Below are positions 22,973 to 30,373 of a stretch of 35,568 nt of DNA, piece after piece. The translations under genes and the position numbers were made by a program. The DNA is taken from contig NZ_SMKY01000067.1 in NCBI RefSeq assembly GCF_004349235.1, forward strand, positions 1 through 35,568. The letters run 5' to 3'. Under the pieces are notes generated by a model. It did not search any database. It worked only from the letters and a program-made list of their open reading frames with translations, and was not told the DNA's origin. How positions within the stretch are numbered: position 1 is the first letter of the stretch; every line of letters starts with the position of its first letter. This DNA comes from Actinomadura darangshiensis (GTDB lineage Bacteria > Actinomycetota > Actinomycetes > Streptosporangiales > Streptosporangiaceae).

Positions 22973-23799
22973 CCGCCGAGCCCATCGGCACGGCGGCGTC
23001 CGGCGGGATGTCCCGCCGGCGCCGCCGGCAGCTCTCGCTGGGCGGGCAGTACGGGCTCTTCGTGGTCGTCCTCGTGGTGGTCGTCGCGCTGGCCGACTGG
23101 GGCACCCTGCGGCTGAACTTCGCCAACTGGGAGGTCGCCAAGAGCCTGTTCCCCGACATCATCACGATCGGGCTGCGCAACACCGCCGTCTACACCGCGG
23201 TCGGGTTCGGCATCGGCCTCGGCGGCGGGCTGATCGTCGCGCTGATGCGGCTGTCGTCGGTCCCCCCGTACCGGTGGTTCGCCACCGGCTACATCGAGAT
23301 CTTCCGCGGCCTCCCGCTGCTGCTGATCTTCATCTTCGTGGGCGTCGGCGTGCCGCTGGCCTTCCCCGGCACCAACATCCCCGGCGGCGCCGCCGGGCAG
23401 GCGGGCCTGGCGCTCGGGCTCGCCGCCACCGCCTACATGGCCGAGACGATCCGGGCCGGCATCGAGGCCGTGCCGAAGGGGCAGCTGGAGGCGGCCCGCT
23501 CGCTCGGCATGTCGCACGGCCGCGCGATGCGGTCGATCATCATCCCGCAGGCGTTCCGGATCATCATCCCGCCGCTGACGAACGAGCTGGTGCTGCTCTG
23601 CAAGGACTCCTCGCTCGTGCTGTTCCTCGGCATCACGCTGGAGCAGCGGGAGCTCACCAAGTTCGGCCGCGACCTCGCGGGCGAGCAGGGCAACACCACC
23701 CCGATCATCGTGGCCGGGATCTGCTATCTGCTCATCACGATCCCGCTGAGCCTGCTGGCCCGGCGGCTGGAGGCGCGCCAGCGCAGGGGGCAGCGATGA
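22969..23799 (+). CDS. Polar amino-acid ABC transporter permease
   Basis: A 276-aa HisM/GlnP-type membrane subunit. A cytoplasmic N-terminal stretch of about 23 residues, basic at its end, is followed by five or six helices, and the EAA loop reads EAARSLGMSHGRAMRSIIIP, which contacts the ATPase. Its GTG overlaps the binding-protein stop (22969-22972). There is one permease gene only, so the transporter uses a homodimer, unlike gluABCD with two permeases. Its stop overlaps the ATPase start as ATGA (23796-23799). The upstream frame is open but only shadows the binding protein. Confidence 0.94.
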   Translation: MTAEPIGTAASGGMSRRRRRQLSLGGQYGLFVVVLVVVVALADWGTLRLNFANWEVAKSLFPDIITIGLRNTAVYTAVGFGIGLGGGLIVALMRLSSVPPYRWFATGYIEIFRGLPLLLIFIFVGVGVPLAFPGTNIPGGAAGQAGLALGLAATAYMAETIRAGIEAVPKGQLEAARSLGMSHGRAMRSIIIPQAFRIIIPPLTNELVLLCKDSSLVLFLGITLEQRELTKFGRDLAGEQGNTTPIIVAGICYLLITIPLSLLARRLEARQRRGQR

Positions 23800-24587
23800 C
23801 GAGCCCGGACAAGGAGACGGCGGGCGGCAACGCCGTCGAGATCAGCGGCCTGCACAAGTCGTTCGGGACGAACGAGGTGCTGCGCGGCATCGACTTCCAC
23901 GTCGCGGCGGGCGAGGTCGTCTGCGTGATCGGCCCGTCCGGGTCGGGCAAGTCGACGCTGCTGCGCTGCGTGAACCTGCTGGAGGAGCCGTCCGCCGGGA
24001 CGATCCGGGTCGTCGGCGCCGACGTCACCGACCGCGAGGTGGACATCGACGCGGTCCGCCGCCGGATCGGCATGGTGTTCCAGTCGTTCAACCTCTTCCC
24101 GCACCTCACGGCCCTCGGCAACGTGATGATCGCGCAGCGGAAGGTGCTGAAGCGGGACAAGGCGGAGGCCGAGCGGGTCGCGCGGGAGAACCTGGAGCGG
24201 GTCGGGCTGGCCGACAAGGTCTCCTCCTACCCGGCGCAGCTGTCCGGCGGGCAGCAGCAGCGGGTGGCGATCGCCCGCGCGCTCGCGATGGGCCCCGAGG
24301 TGATGCTGTTCGACGAGCCGACGTCCGCGCTGGACCCCGAGCTGGTCGGGGACGTCCTCGGCGTCATGCGCGGGCTCGCGGAGACAGGGATGACCATGCT
24401 CGTGGTCACCCACGAGATGAGCTTCGCGCAGGAGGTGGCCGACCGGGTGGTGTTCATGGACGGCGGCGTGGTCGTCGAGGAGGGCCCGCCGGCGCGGGTG
24501 ATCGGCGACCCCGCGCACGAGCGGACCAGGACGTTCCTGTCCCGCGTCCTCGATCCGGCCGCGGCGCGGGTCGGAGAAGGCGAGTAG
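23796..24587 (+). CDS. Polar amino-acid ABC transporter ATP-binding protein
   Basis: A 263-aa GlnQ/HisP-type ATPase. It has Walker A GPSGSGKS (46-53), Q96, the signature LSGGQ (149-153), Walker B VMLFDE (169-174), the D-loop SALD and H206. It powers the importer made by the two preceding genes. ATG 23796 overlaps the permease stop, with an AGGGGG ribosome-binding site. The short gap before glnA2 holds a GlnR-like box, so the operon and glnA2 belong to a nitrogen-linked cluster. Confidence 0.95.
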   Translation: MTSPDKETAGGNAVEISGLHKSFGTNEVLRGIDFHVAAGEVVCVIGPSGSGKSTLLRCVNLLEEPSAGTIRVVGADVTDREVDIDAVRRRIGMVFQSFNLFPHLTALGNVMIAQRKVLKRDKAEAERVARENLERVGLADKVSSYPAQLSGGQQQRVAIARALAMGPEVMLFDEPTSALDPELVGDVLGVMRGLAETGMTMLVVTHEMSFAQEVADRVVFMDGGVVVEEGPPARVIGDPAHERTRTFLSRVLDPAAARVGEGE

Positions 24588-24619
24588 TCGGATATGTTCC
24601 GTTCACCGGTCGCGGCCGC

Positions 24620-24635
24620 GTAACGTCGCGGTAAC
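24620..24635 (+). promoter_or_regulatory. GlnR-like box upstream of glnA2
   Basis: GTAAC (24620-24624), six bases, then GTAAC (24631-24635) fits the actinobacterial GlnR box GTnAC-n6-GnAAC, whose second half is usually GAAAC. CATACT (24646-24651) just downstream is a plausible -10 element. This suggests nitrogen-limitation control of glnA2. Confidence 0.55.
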
Positions 24636-24734
24636 AGCGGCCGGGCATACTGCAAACGTAGCCGGACCTGCATCCGCGGCCGGCATATCCCGCCCGGCGT
24701 CGTCGACAGGGCAGCAGCACCGAGGGAGAGGGCT

Positions 24735-26096
24735 TTGGAGCGTCAGCAGGAGTTCGTGCTCCGCACGCTGGAGGAGCGCGACATCCGCTTCATCCGGCTG
24801 TGGTTCACCGACGTGCTCGGGTTCCTGAAGTCGGTGGCCGTCGCCCCCGCCGAGCTGGAGGGCGCGTTCGGCGAGGGCATCGGCTTCGACGGGTCGGCGA
24901 TCGAGGGGTTCGCCCGGGTCTACGAGGCCGACATGATCGCCAAGCCGGACCCGTCCACCTTCCAGGTGCTGCCCTGGCGCTCGGAGTCGCCGGGCGTGGG
25001 CCGGATGTTCTGCGACATCCTCATGCCGGACGGGACGCCGAGCTTCGCCGACCCCCGCTACGTGCTGAAGCGCGCCCTGGCGCGGGCCGCCGACCTCGGC
25101 TTCACCTTCTACACCCACCCCGAGGTCGAGTTCTTCCTGCTCAACGACAAGCCGGAGGACGGCCGCGAGCCCGAGCCGGCGGACGCGGGCGGCTACTTCG
25201 ACCACACCCCGCACAGCGCCGCGCACGACTTCCGGCGCAACGCGATCATGATGCTGGAGGCGATGGGCATCTCGGTGGAGTTCAGCCACCACGAGGGCGC
25301 CCCCGGCCAGCAGGAGATCGACCTCCGGTACGCCGACGCGCTCACCACCGCCGACAACATCATGACGTTCCGGCTGGTGATGAAGGAGGTCGCGCTGGAG
25401 CAGGGCGTCCACGCGTCCTTCATGCCGAAGCCGTTCACCGAGCACCCCGGGTCCGGGATGCACACCCACATGTCGCTGTTCGAGGGCGACCGCAACGCCT
25501 TCTACGAGCCGGGCGCGGAGTTCAAGCTGTCCAAGGTCGGGCGGGCGTTCATCGCCGGGCTGCTGCGGCACTCCGCGGAGATCACCGCGGTGTGCAACCA
25601 GTGGGTCAACTCCTACAAGCGGCTTTGGGGCAACGTCGGGTCGGCCGCCGGGGCCGGGGGAGAGGCCCCGTCCTTCATCTGCTGGGGGCACAACAACAGG
25701 TCGGCGCTCGTCCGCGTCCCCATGTACAAGCCGCACAAGGGCCACTCGACCCGCATCGAGTTCCGGTCGCTGGACACCGCCGCGAACCCCTACCTGGCGT
25801 TCGCGGCGATCCTCGGCGCCGGGCTCAAGGGGATCGAGGAGGGCTACGAGCTGCCGCCGGGCGCGGAGGACGACGTCTGGGCGCTCACGGTCGCCGAGCG
25901 GCGCGCCCTCGGCATCGAGCCGCTGCCGCAGAACCTGGACGAGGCGATCCACACGATGGAGCGCAGCGAGCTGATGGCGGACGTCCTCGGCGAGCACGTG
26001 TTCGACTTCTTCCTGCGCAACAAGCGCCAGGAGTGGGAGGAGTACCGCCGCCAGGTGACGGAGTTCGAACGCAAGCGCCTGCTGGCCGTCCTTTAA
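24735..26096 (+). CDS. glnA2: Glutamine synthetase, GlnA2 type (GS I-alpha)
   Basis: A 453-aa ATP-dependent glutamine synthetase. It has the N-terminal DVLGFLKSVAV region, the VEFFLL metal motif, EGAPGQQEIDLRYADALTT, the GSGMHTHMSLF ATP/metal motif, NSYKRLWG and TRIEFRSLD. At the adenylylation site of GlnA1-type enzymes (NLYDLP) the Tyr is replaced by W382 (DDVWALT), so adenylylation by the adjacent GlnE is not expected. GlnA2 in Streptomyces has been linked to gamma-glutamylpolyamine synthesis, so the substrate may not be ammonia. It uses a rare TTG start, supported by GGGAG (24724-24728) six bases upstream. The glnA2-glnE order is conserved in actinobacteria. Confidence 0.93.
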   Translation: MERQQEFVLRTLEERDIRFIRLWFTDVLGFLKSVAVAPAELEGAFGEGIGFDGSAIEGFARVYEADMIAKPDPSTFQVLPWRSESPGVGRMFCDILMPDGTPSFADPRYVLKRALARAADLGFTFYTHPEVEFFLLNDKPEDGREPEPADAGGYFDHTPHSAAHDFRRNAIMMLEAMGISVEFSHHEGAPGQQEIDLRYADALTTADNIMTFRLVMKEVALEQGVHASFMPKPFTEHPGSGMHTHMSLFEGDRNAFYEPGAEFKLSKVGRAFIAGLLRHSAEITAVCNQWVNSYKRLWGNVGSAAGAGGEAPSFICWGHNNRSALVRVPMYKPHKGHSTRIEFRSLDTAANPYLAFAAILGAGLKGIEEGYELPPGAEDDVWALTVAERRALGIEPLPQNLDEAIHTMERSELMADVLGEHVFDFFLRNKRQEWEEYRRQVTEFERKRLLAVL

Positions 26097-26111
26097 CGGG
26101 GTCCGCCGGAT

Positions 26112-26117
26112 TACGGT
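26112..26117 (+). promoter_or_regulatory. -10 element of glnE, leaderless type
   Basis: TACGGT, then seven bases, then the GTG start, with no ribosome-binding site. This lets glnE be transcribed separately from glnA2, 15 bases beyond its stop. Confidence 0.45.
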
Positions 26118-26124
26118 TGACCCT

Positions 26125-29100
26125 GTGACCGAGTCCTGGACCTCCGACCGCCGCCCCTCCCTCGCCGGGCGCCTGGCCCGGCTCGGCTTCACCGACGCGG
26201 CGCGGGCGGAGCGGCTGCTGGCCGACGCGGAGCGCGAGACCGGCTCCCGGCCGTCCGACGGCCTGCTCGACGCCCTCGGCGGCACCGCCGACCCCGATCT
26301 CGCGCTGGACGGGCTGCTGCGGCTGCTCGCGTCCGCCGACGAGAAGGGCGCGGGCGGCGCGCTGCGCGCCGCCCTCGCCAGGGAGCCGGGGACGCGGGAG
26401 CGGCTCACCGCCGTCCTCGGGGTGAGCGCGGCGCTCGGCGATCACCTGGCCCGGCATCCCGGCCACTGGGAGGTGCTGCGGGACGGCTTGGCGGCCCCGG
26501 CGGGGAGCCCCCGCAACGATCTGCTGGCCGCGGTCGGCGCCGATCCGTCCGCGGCGGAGCCCGTCGCCGGCGACCCCGAGGCCATGGTCGCGCTGCGCGT
26601 CGCCTACCGGCGCCGTCTCCTCGCGCTCGCGGGACGCGACCTGATCGGCGTCGCGGACGTCGCCGAAGTGGCCGCCGAGCTGGCCGACCTCGCCGCCGCC
26701 GCGCTGGAGGCGGGCCTCGCGATCGCCCGCGCCGACGTCCGCGAGCACGGCGCGTGCAAGCTCGCCGTGATCGGCATGGGCAAGTGCGGGGGGCGCGAGC
26801 TGAACTACGTCAGCGACGTCGACGTGGTCTTCGTCGCCGAGGCGTGCGACGGCGAGGACGAGGACGCCGCCCTGCGCACCGCGACCCGGCTGGCGTCGGC
26901 GATGATGCGGGCCTGCTCCGACTCGACGGAGGAGGGCGCGCTCTGGGAGGTGGACGCGGCGCTGCGCCCCGAGGGCAAGGCCGGGCCGCTCGTGCGGACC
27001 CTCGCCAGCCACCGCGCCTACTACGAGCGGTGGGCCAAGACCTGGGAGTTCCAGGCGCTGCTGAAGGCCCGTCCCGTCGCCGGCGACGCCGGTCTCGGCG
27101 CCCGCTACATGGACACGATCACCTCCATCGTGTGGAAGGCCGCCGAAGGGGAGAGCTTCGTCGAGGACGTCCAGGACATGCGGCGCCGCGTCGAGGCCGA
27201 CCTGGGCCGGCGCACCGCCGACTCCGAGCGGCAGCTCAAGCTCGGGCCGGGCGGGCTGCGCGACGTCGAGTTCTCGGTGCAGCTGCTCCAGCTCGTCCAC
27301 GGCCGGGCCGACGAGACGCTCCGCAGCCCGACCACGCTGGACGCGCTCGCCGACCTGTCGCAGGGCGGGTACGTCGGACGCGACGACGCGGCGGCGCTGG
27401 CGTCGGCGTACCGGTTCCTGCGGCGGGTGGAGCATCTCGTCCAGCTGCACCGGCTGCGCCGCACCCATCTCATCCCCGACGACGAGGACGACCTGCGCCG
27501 CCTCGGCCGTGCCCTCGGCCTGCGCACCGGCCCGGTCGGGGAGTTCACCGCGCTGTGGCGGCGGCATGCCCGCGAGGTCCGGCGGATCCACGAGAAGCTG
27601 TTCTACCGGCCGCTGCTGCGGGCCGTGGCGCGGCTGCCGGGGGAGGAGGCCCGCCTCACCCCTGAGGCGGCCCGGACCCGGCTGGAGGCCCTCGGGTACG
27701 CCGACCCGGCGGGCGCGCTCCGGCACATCGAGGCGCTGACCGCCGGTGTGTCGCGGCGCGCCGCGATCCAGCGGACGCTGCTGCCGGTCATGCTCGGCTG
27801 GTTCGCCGACGCACCGGGCCCCGACGCGGGGCTGCTCGGGTTCCGGCAGGTCAGCGACGCGCTCGGCACCACGCCCTGGTACCTGCGGCTGCTGCGGGAC
27901 GAGGTGACCGTCGCCGAGCGGATGGCGTGGGTCCTCGGCTCCAGCCGCTACGCCACCGACCTGCTGCTGCGCGCCCCCGAGGCCGTCGGGCTGCTCGGCA
28001 GCGACGCCGACCTGACCCCGCGCCCGTGCGAGGTCCTGCGGTCGGAGGCCCTCGCGGCCGTCCGGCGGCACCACAAGGACCCCGGGGGGTCTGGGGGGTC
28101 TGGGGAGTCGTCCCCCCGGAAAGGCGGCGAAGGGAGCCGTCCCGCCGAGGAGGCGGTCGCGGCGGTGCGCGGGCTGCGGCGCCGGGAGCTGTTCCGCGTC
28201 TCGGTCGCCGACCTGCTCGGCCTCGCGGACGTCCGGACCGTGGGGGAGACCCTCACCGGCATCGCCACCGTCACCATCGAGGCGGCGCTGCGGGCCGCCG
28301 CCAACAAGATCGAGGTGGAGTCGCGGGAGCCGCTGCCGACCCGGATCGCCGTCGTCGCGATGGGCCGGTTCGGCGGGCACGAGCTCGGCTACGGCAGCGA
28401 CGCCGACGTGATGTTCGTCCACGAGCCGCTGCCCGGCGCGGACGAGCGCGCCGCCGGACGCGCCGCGCACGCCGTCGCCGAGGAGCTGCGCCGCCTCCTG
28501 GCGCTGCCCGCCCCCGACCCGCCGCTGGAGATCGACCCGAACCTGCGCCCCGAGGGACGGCAGGGACCGCTCGTGCGCACCCTCGCGTCCTATGCCGCCT
28601 ACTACGCCCGCTGGTCGGAGCCCTGGGAGGCGCAGGCGCTGCTGCGCGCCGACCCGCTGATCGGGGACGCGGGCCTGCGGGACCGGTTCCGGGCGCTGAT
28701 CGACCCCGTCCGGTGGCCGGAGGGCGGGATCGACGACGACGCCGTCCGGCAGATCCGGCGGCTGAAGGCGCGGATGGAGTCCGAGCGGCTCCCGCGCGGC
28801 GTCGAGCGGCGGCTGCACACCAAGCTCGGGCCGGGCGGGCTCGCGGACGTGGAGTGGGTCGCGCAGCTCCTCCAGCTCCAGCACGCCTGCGACGTCCCCG
28901 GCCTGCGCACCACCCGCACCCTGGACGCGCTGGACGCCGCGGTCGGGGCCGGCCTCCTGGACGCCGACGACGCGGAGGTCCTCGCCGAGGCGTGGTGCCT
29001 GGCGACGCGCATCCGGGGTTCGATCATGCTGGTGCGGGGCCGCGCGTCGGACCTGCTGCCGACCGACCACCACCGGGAGCGCAGCGCCGTCACCCGCGTC

Positions 29101-29199
29101 CTCGGCTACCCGGGGACGGGCGACCTCCTGGAGGACTACCGCCGCCACACCCGCCGGGCCCGCGCCGTCGTCGACCGCGTGTTCTACGGAGCCGACTAG
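26125..29199 (+). CDS. glnE: Bifunctional glutamine synthetase adenylyltransferase/adenylyl-removase
   Basis: A 1024-aa enzyme that adds and removes AMP on GlnA1-type glutamine synthetase in response to nitrogen. The N-terminal adenylyl-removase has GMGKCGGRELNYVSDVD with D231 and D233; the C-terminal adenylyltransferase has GRFGGHELGYGSDAD with D759 and D761. Both nucleotidyltransferase motifs look intact. A Gly/Ser/Pro-rich stretch (about 653-676) is encoded by a dispersed G/C repeat at 28083-28117 and is absent from homologues as I recall them. The GTG start has TACGGT (26112-26117) seven bases upstream and no Shine-Dalgarno sequence, so it is probably leaderless. It follows glnA2 after 28 bases. 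Confidence 0.96.
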   Translation: MTESWTSDRRPSLAGRLARLGFTDAARAERLLADAERETGSRPSDGLLDALGGTADPDLALDGLLRLLASADEKGAGGALRAALAREPGTRERLTAVLGVSAALGDHLARHPGHWEVLRDGLAAPAGSPRNDLLAAVGADPSAAEPVAGDPEAMVALRVAYRRRLLALAGRDLIGVADVAEVAAELADLAAAALEAGLAIARADVREHGACKLAVIGMGKCGGRELNYVSDVDVVFVAEACDGEDEDAALRTATRLASAMMRACSDSTEEGALWEVDAALRPEGKAGPLVRTLASHRAYYERWAKTWEFQALLKARPVAGDAGLGARYMDTITSIVWKAAEGESFVEDVQDMRRRVEADLGRRTADSERQLKLGPGGLRDVEFSVQLLQLVHGRADETLRSPTTLDALADLSQGGYVGRDDAAALASAYRFLRRVEHLVQLHRLRRTHLIPDDEDDLRRLGRALGLRTGPVGEFTALWRRHAREVRRIHEKLFYRPLLRAVARLPGEEARLTPEAARTRLEALGYADPAGALRHIEALTAGVSRRAAIQRTLLPVMLGWFADAPGPDAGLLGFRQVSDALGTTPWYLRLLRDEVTVAERMAWVLGSSRYATDLLLRAPEAVGLLGSDADLTPRPCEVLRSEALAAVRRHHKDPGGSGGSGESSPRKGGEGSRPAEEAVAAVRGLRRRELFRVSVADLLGLADVRTVGETLTGIATVTIEAALRAAANKIEVESREPLPTRIAVVAMGRFGGHELGYGSDADVMFVHEPLPGADERAAGRAAHAVAEELRRLLALPAPDPPLEIDPNLRPEGRQGPLVRTLASYAAYYARWSEPWEAQALLRADPLIGDAGLRDRFRALIDPVRWPEGGIDDDAVRQIRRLKARMESERLPRGVERRLHTKLGPGGLADVEWVAQLLQLQHACDVPGLRTTRTLDALDAAVGAGLLDADDAEVLAEAWCLATRIRGSIMLVRGRASDLLPTDHHRERSAVTRVLGYPGTGDLLEDYRRHTRRARAVVDRVFYGAD
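28083..28117. repeat. Dispersed G/C hairpin repeat inside glnE
   Basis: CGGGGGGTCT, a second GGGGGGTCT unit, GGGGAG and TCGTCCCCCC. Both ends match the intergenic copy at 8999-9023. Here it is in frame, coding Gly-Gly-Ser and Ser-Pro residues in the region joining the two enzyme halves. Confidence 0.75.
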
Positions 29200-29205
29200 T
29201 CCCGG

Positions 29206-29223
29206 AGGAGTAGGTCTACTCCT
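29206..29223. terminator. Dyad between the glnE and PAP2 gene ends
   Basis: AGGAGTAG (29206-29213) and CTACTCCT (29216-29223) are perfectly complementary with two bases between. It fills the 39-base gap between convergent genes. As RNA it would be a short hairpin; without a T tract, termination is plausible only. Confidence 0.45.
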
Positions 29224-29238
29224 GGAGTCGTAGAGCGG

Positions 29239-30132
29239 CTAGGAGCGGCCGGCGCCGCCGGCGGCGGCCGAACCGGCGCCGCTGCCGCCCGTGCTCCGCC
29301 CGGAGCGCTGCGCCAGCCGCTGCGCGAGCCGGTGCGTCACGCGGGCCCGCGCGATGAGGATGGGCGCCGGGCACCTCATGTAGAGGATCCACGACACCCA
29401 CAGCGCGCCGCTGATCAGCGCCATGCCGGCCACCGCGTCCAGGACGTAGTGGTTGGCGGTGGACAGGATCACGAACACGGTCGTCGCCGGGTACAGCACG
29501 CCCACGACCTTGGCCCACCTCTGCGACGCGAGCTTGACCAGGATGAGCCCGCACCACAGCGACCATCCGGCGTGCATGGACGGCATGGCCGCGTACTGGT
29601 TGGTCAGGCTGCCGGACGCGTCGCTGGCGTACAGGCCGAGCGAGTGCAGCGCGGTCACCGGGTCGACGAAGCCCTCGCTGTGCAGGAAGCGCGGCGGGGC
29701 GAGCGGGTACAGCCAGAAGCCGATCAGCGCCACACCGGTCGCGATCATGATGGACGTGCGGAGCCACCGGTAGTGCTGCGGCCGGTAGCGGTACAGCCAG
29801 ACGACGATGCCGAGCGTCACGATGAAGTGCATCGTCGCGTAGAAGACGTTCGCCGTGCGGGCCAGCCAGGGAACCGCCAGCAGCGTCTGGTTCAGGTCCA
29901 GCTCAACGTCCAGCCCCAGGAAGCGCTCCACGCGCAGGATCTCGTCGGCGTGGGCGAACGCCGGGCCCGTGCCGTCCTGAACCAGGACGACGCGGGTCAG
30001 CGTATAGCCGGTATAGAAGAGAACGACCAGCAGCAGCTCACGCCATACCGGGGGCGCGGTGAGGACCCGGCGCCGTATCCTGCTGGCGCCGGCCTCGCCT
30101 CTGCGGGCCGTTGGGGGGGCGGTTTGAGCCAT
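29239..30132 (-). CDS. PAP2/AUR1-type membrane phosphatase
   Basis: A 297-aa integral membrane protein of the PAP2 superfamily, in the branch resembling inositol-phosphorylceramide synthase AUR1. It has about six helices. The second phosphatase motif PSMHAGWS has H187, and the third, HYVLDAVAG, has H228 and D232; the Pro- and Arg-containing LYPLAPPRF (141-149) is typical of the branch. It probably dephosphorylates or transfers headgroups between lipid phosphates on the outer face. The C-terminal tail is Gly/Ser/Ala-rich and disordered. A TCAGGG-CC-CCCTGA dyad (30149-30162) lies in its leader, of unknown role. It is divergent from the secreted peptidase. Confidence 0.88.
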   Translation of the reverse strand: MAQTAPPTARRGEAGASRIRRRVLTAPPVWRELLLVVLFYTGYTLTRVVLVQDGTGPAFAHADEILRVERFLGLDVELDLNQTLLAVPWLARTANVFYATMHFIVTLGIVVWLYRYRPQHYRWLRTSIMIATGVALIGFWLYPLAPPRFLHSEGFVDPVTALHSLGLYASDASGSLTNQYAAMPSMHAGWSLWCGLILVKLASQRWAKVVGVLYPATTVFVILSTANHYVLDAVAGMALISGALWVSWILYMRCPAPILIARARVTHRLAQRLAQRSGRSTGGSGAGSAAAGGAGRS

Positions 30133-30198
30133 GCTACCTATCTTTGCCTCAGGGCCCCCTGAATGAGATCACCGCGGCGAATGGTCTTCATCTCAGAC

Positions 30199-30228
30199 TT
30201 GAGTAGTACGACCCTGATGCGGTATCCG
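30199..30228 (+). promoter_or_regulatory. Candidate promoter of the secreted peptidase
   Basis: TTGAGT (30199-30204), 18 bases, TATCCG (30223-30228). Transcription would start near 30235 and leave a leader of about 140 bases that includes the inverted repeat at 30326-30368. The match is moderate. Confidence 0.35.
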
Positions 30229-30325
30229 GACTTTCGGGGGAGGGGCGTCGGGGACACCGGGCGGATCCCGCGCCGCCTACCCCTCGTGCGGAGCCTGTGA
30301 AGTTGATCAGGAGTCAGCATACGAG

Positions 30326-30368
30326 CCCCTGGGTAGGCCGTGATCACCCCCCGCGAGTCGACCAGGGG
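30326..30368 (+). promoter_or_regulatory. Possible hairpin sequestering the peptidase ribosome-binding site
   Basis: CCCCTGG (30326-30332) is perfectly complementary to CCAGGGG (30362-30368), which contains most of the AGGGGGA Shine-Dalgarno sequence (30364-30370). Pairing would hide the ribosome-binding site. The loop is about 29 bases. Confidence 0.4.
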
Positions 30369-30373
30369 GACGA

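Noticed and set aside
28084..28105. A possible G-quadruplex in glnE
   Set aside because: Only three G runs are present (six, six and four), which is not enough for a standard four-tract quadruplex of three tetrads; the repeat match is the stronger observation.
25885..29148. A 1087-codon minus-strand frame opposite glnA2 and glnE
   Set aside because: It mirrors codon bias of the real genes and has no domain structure.
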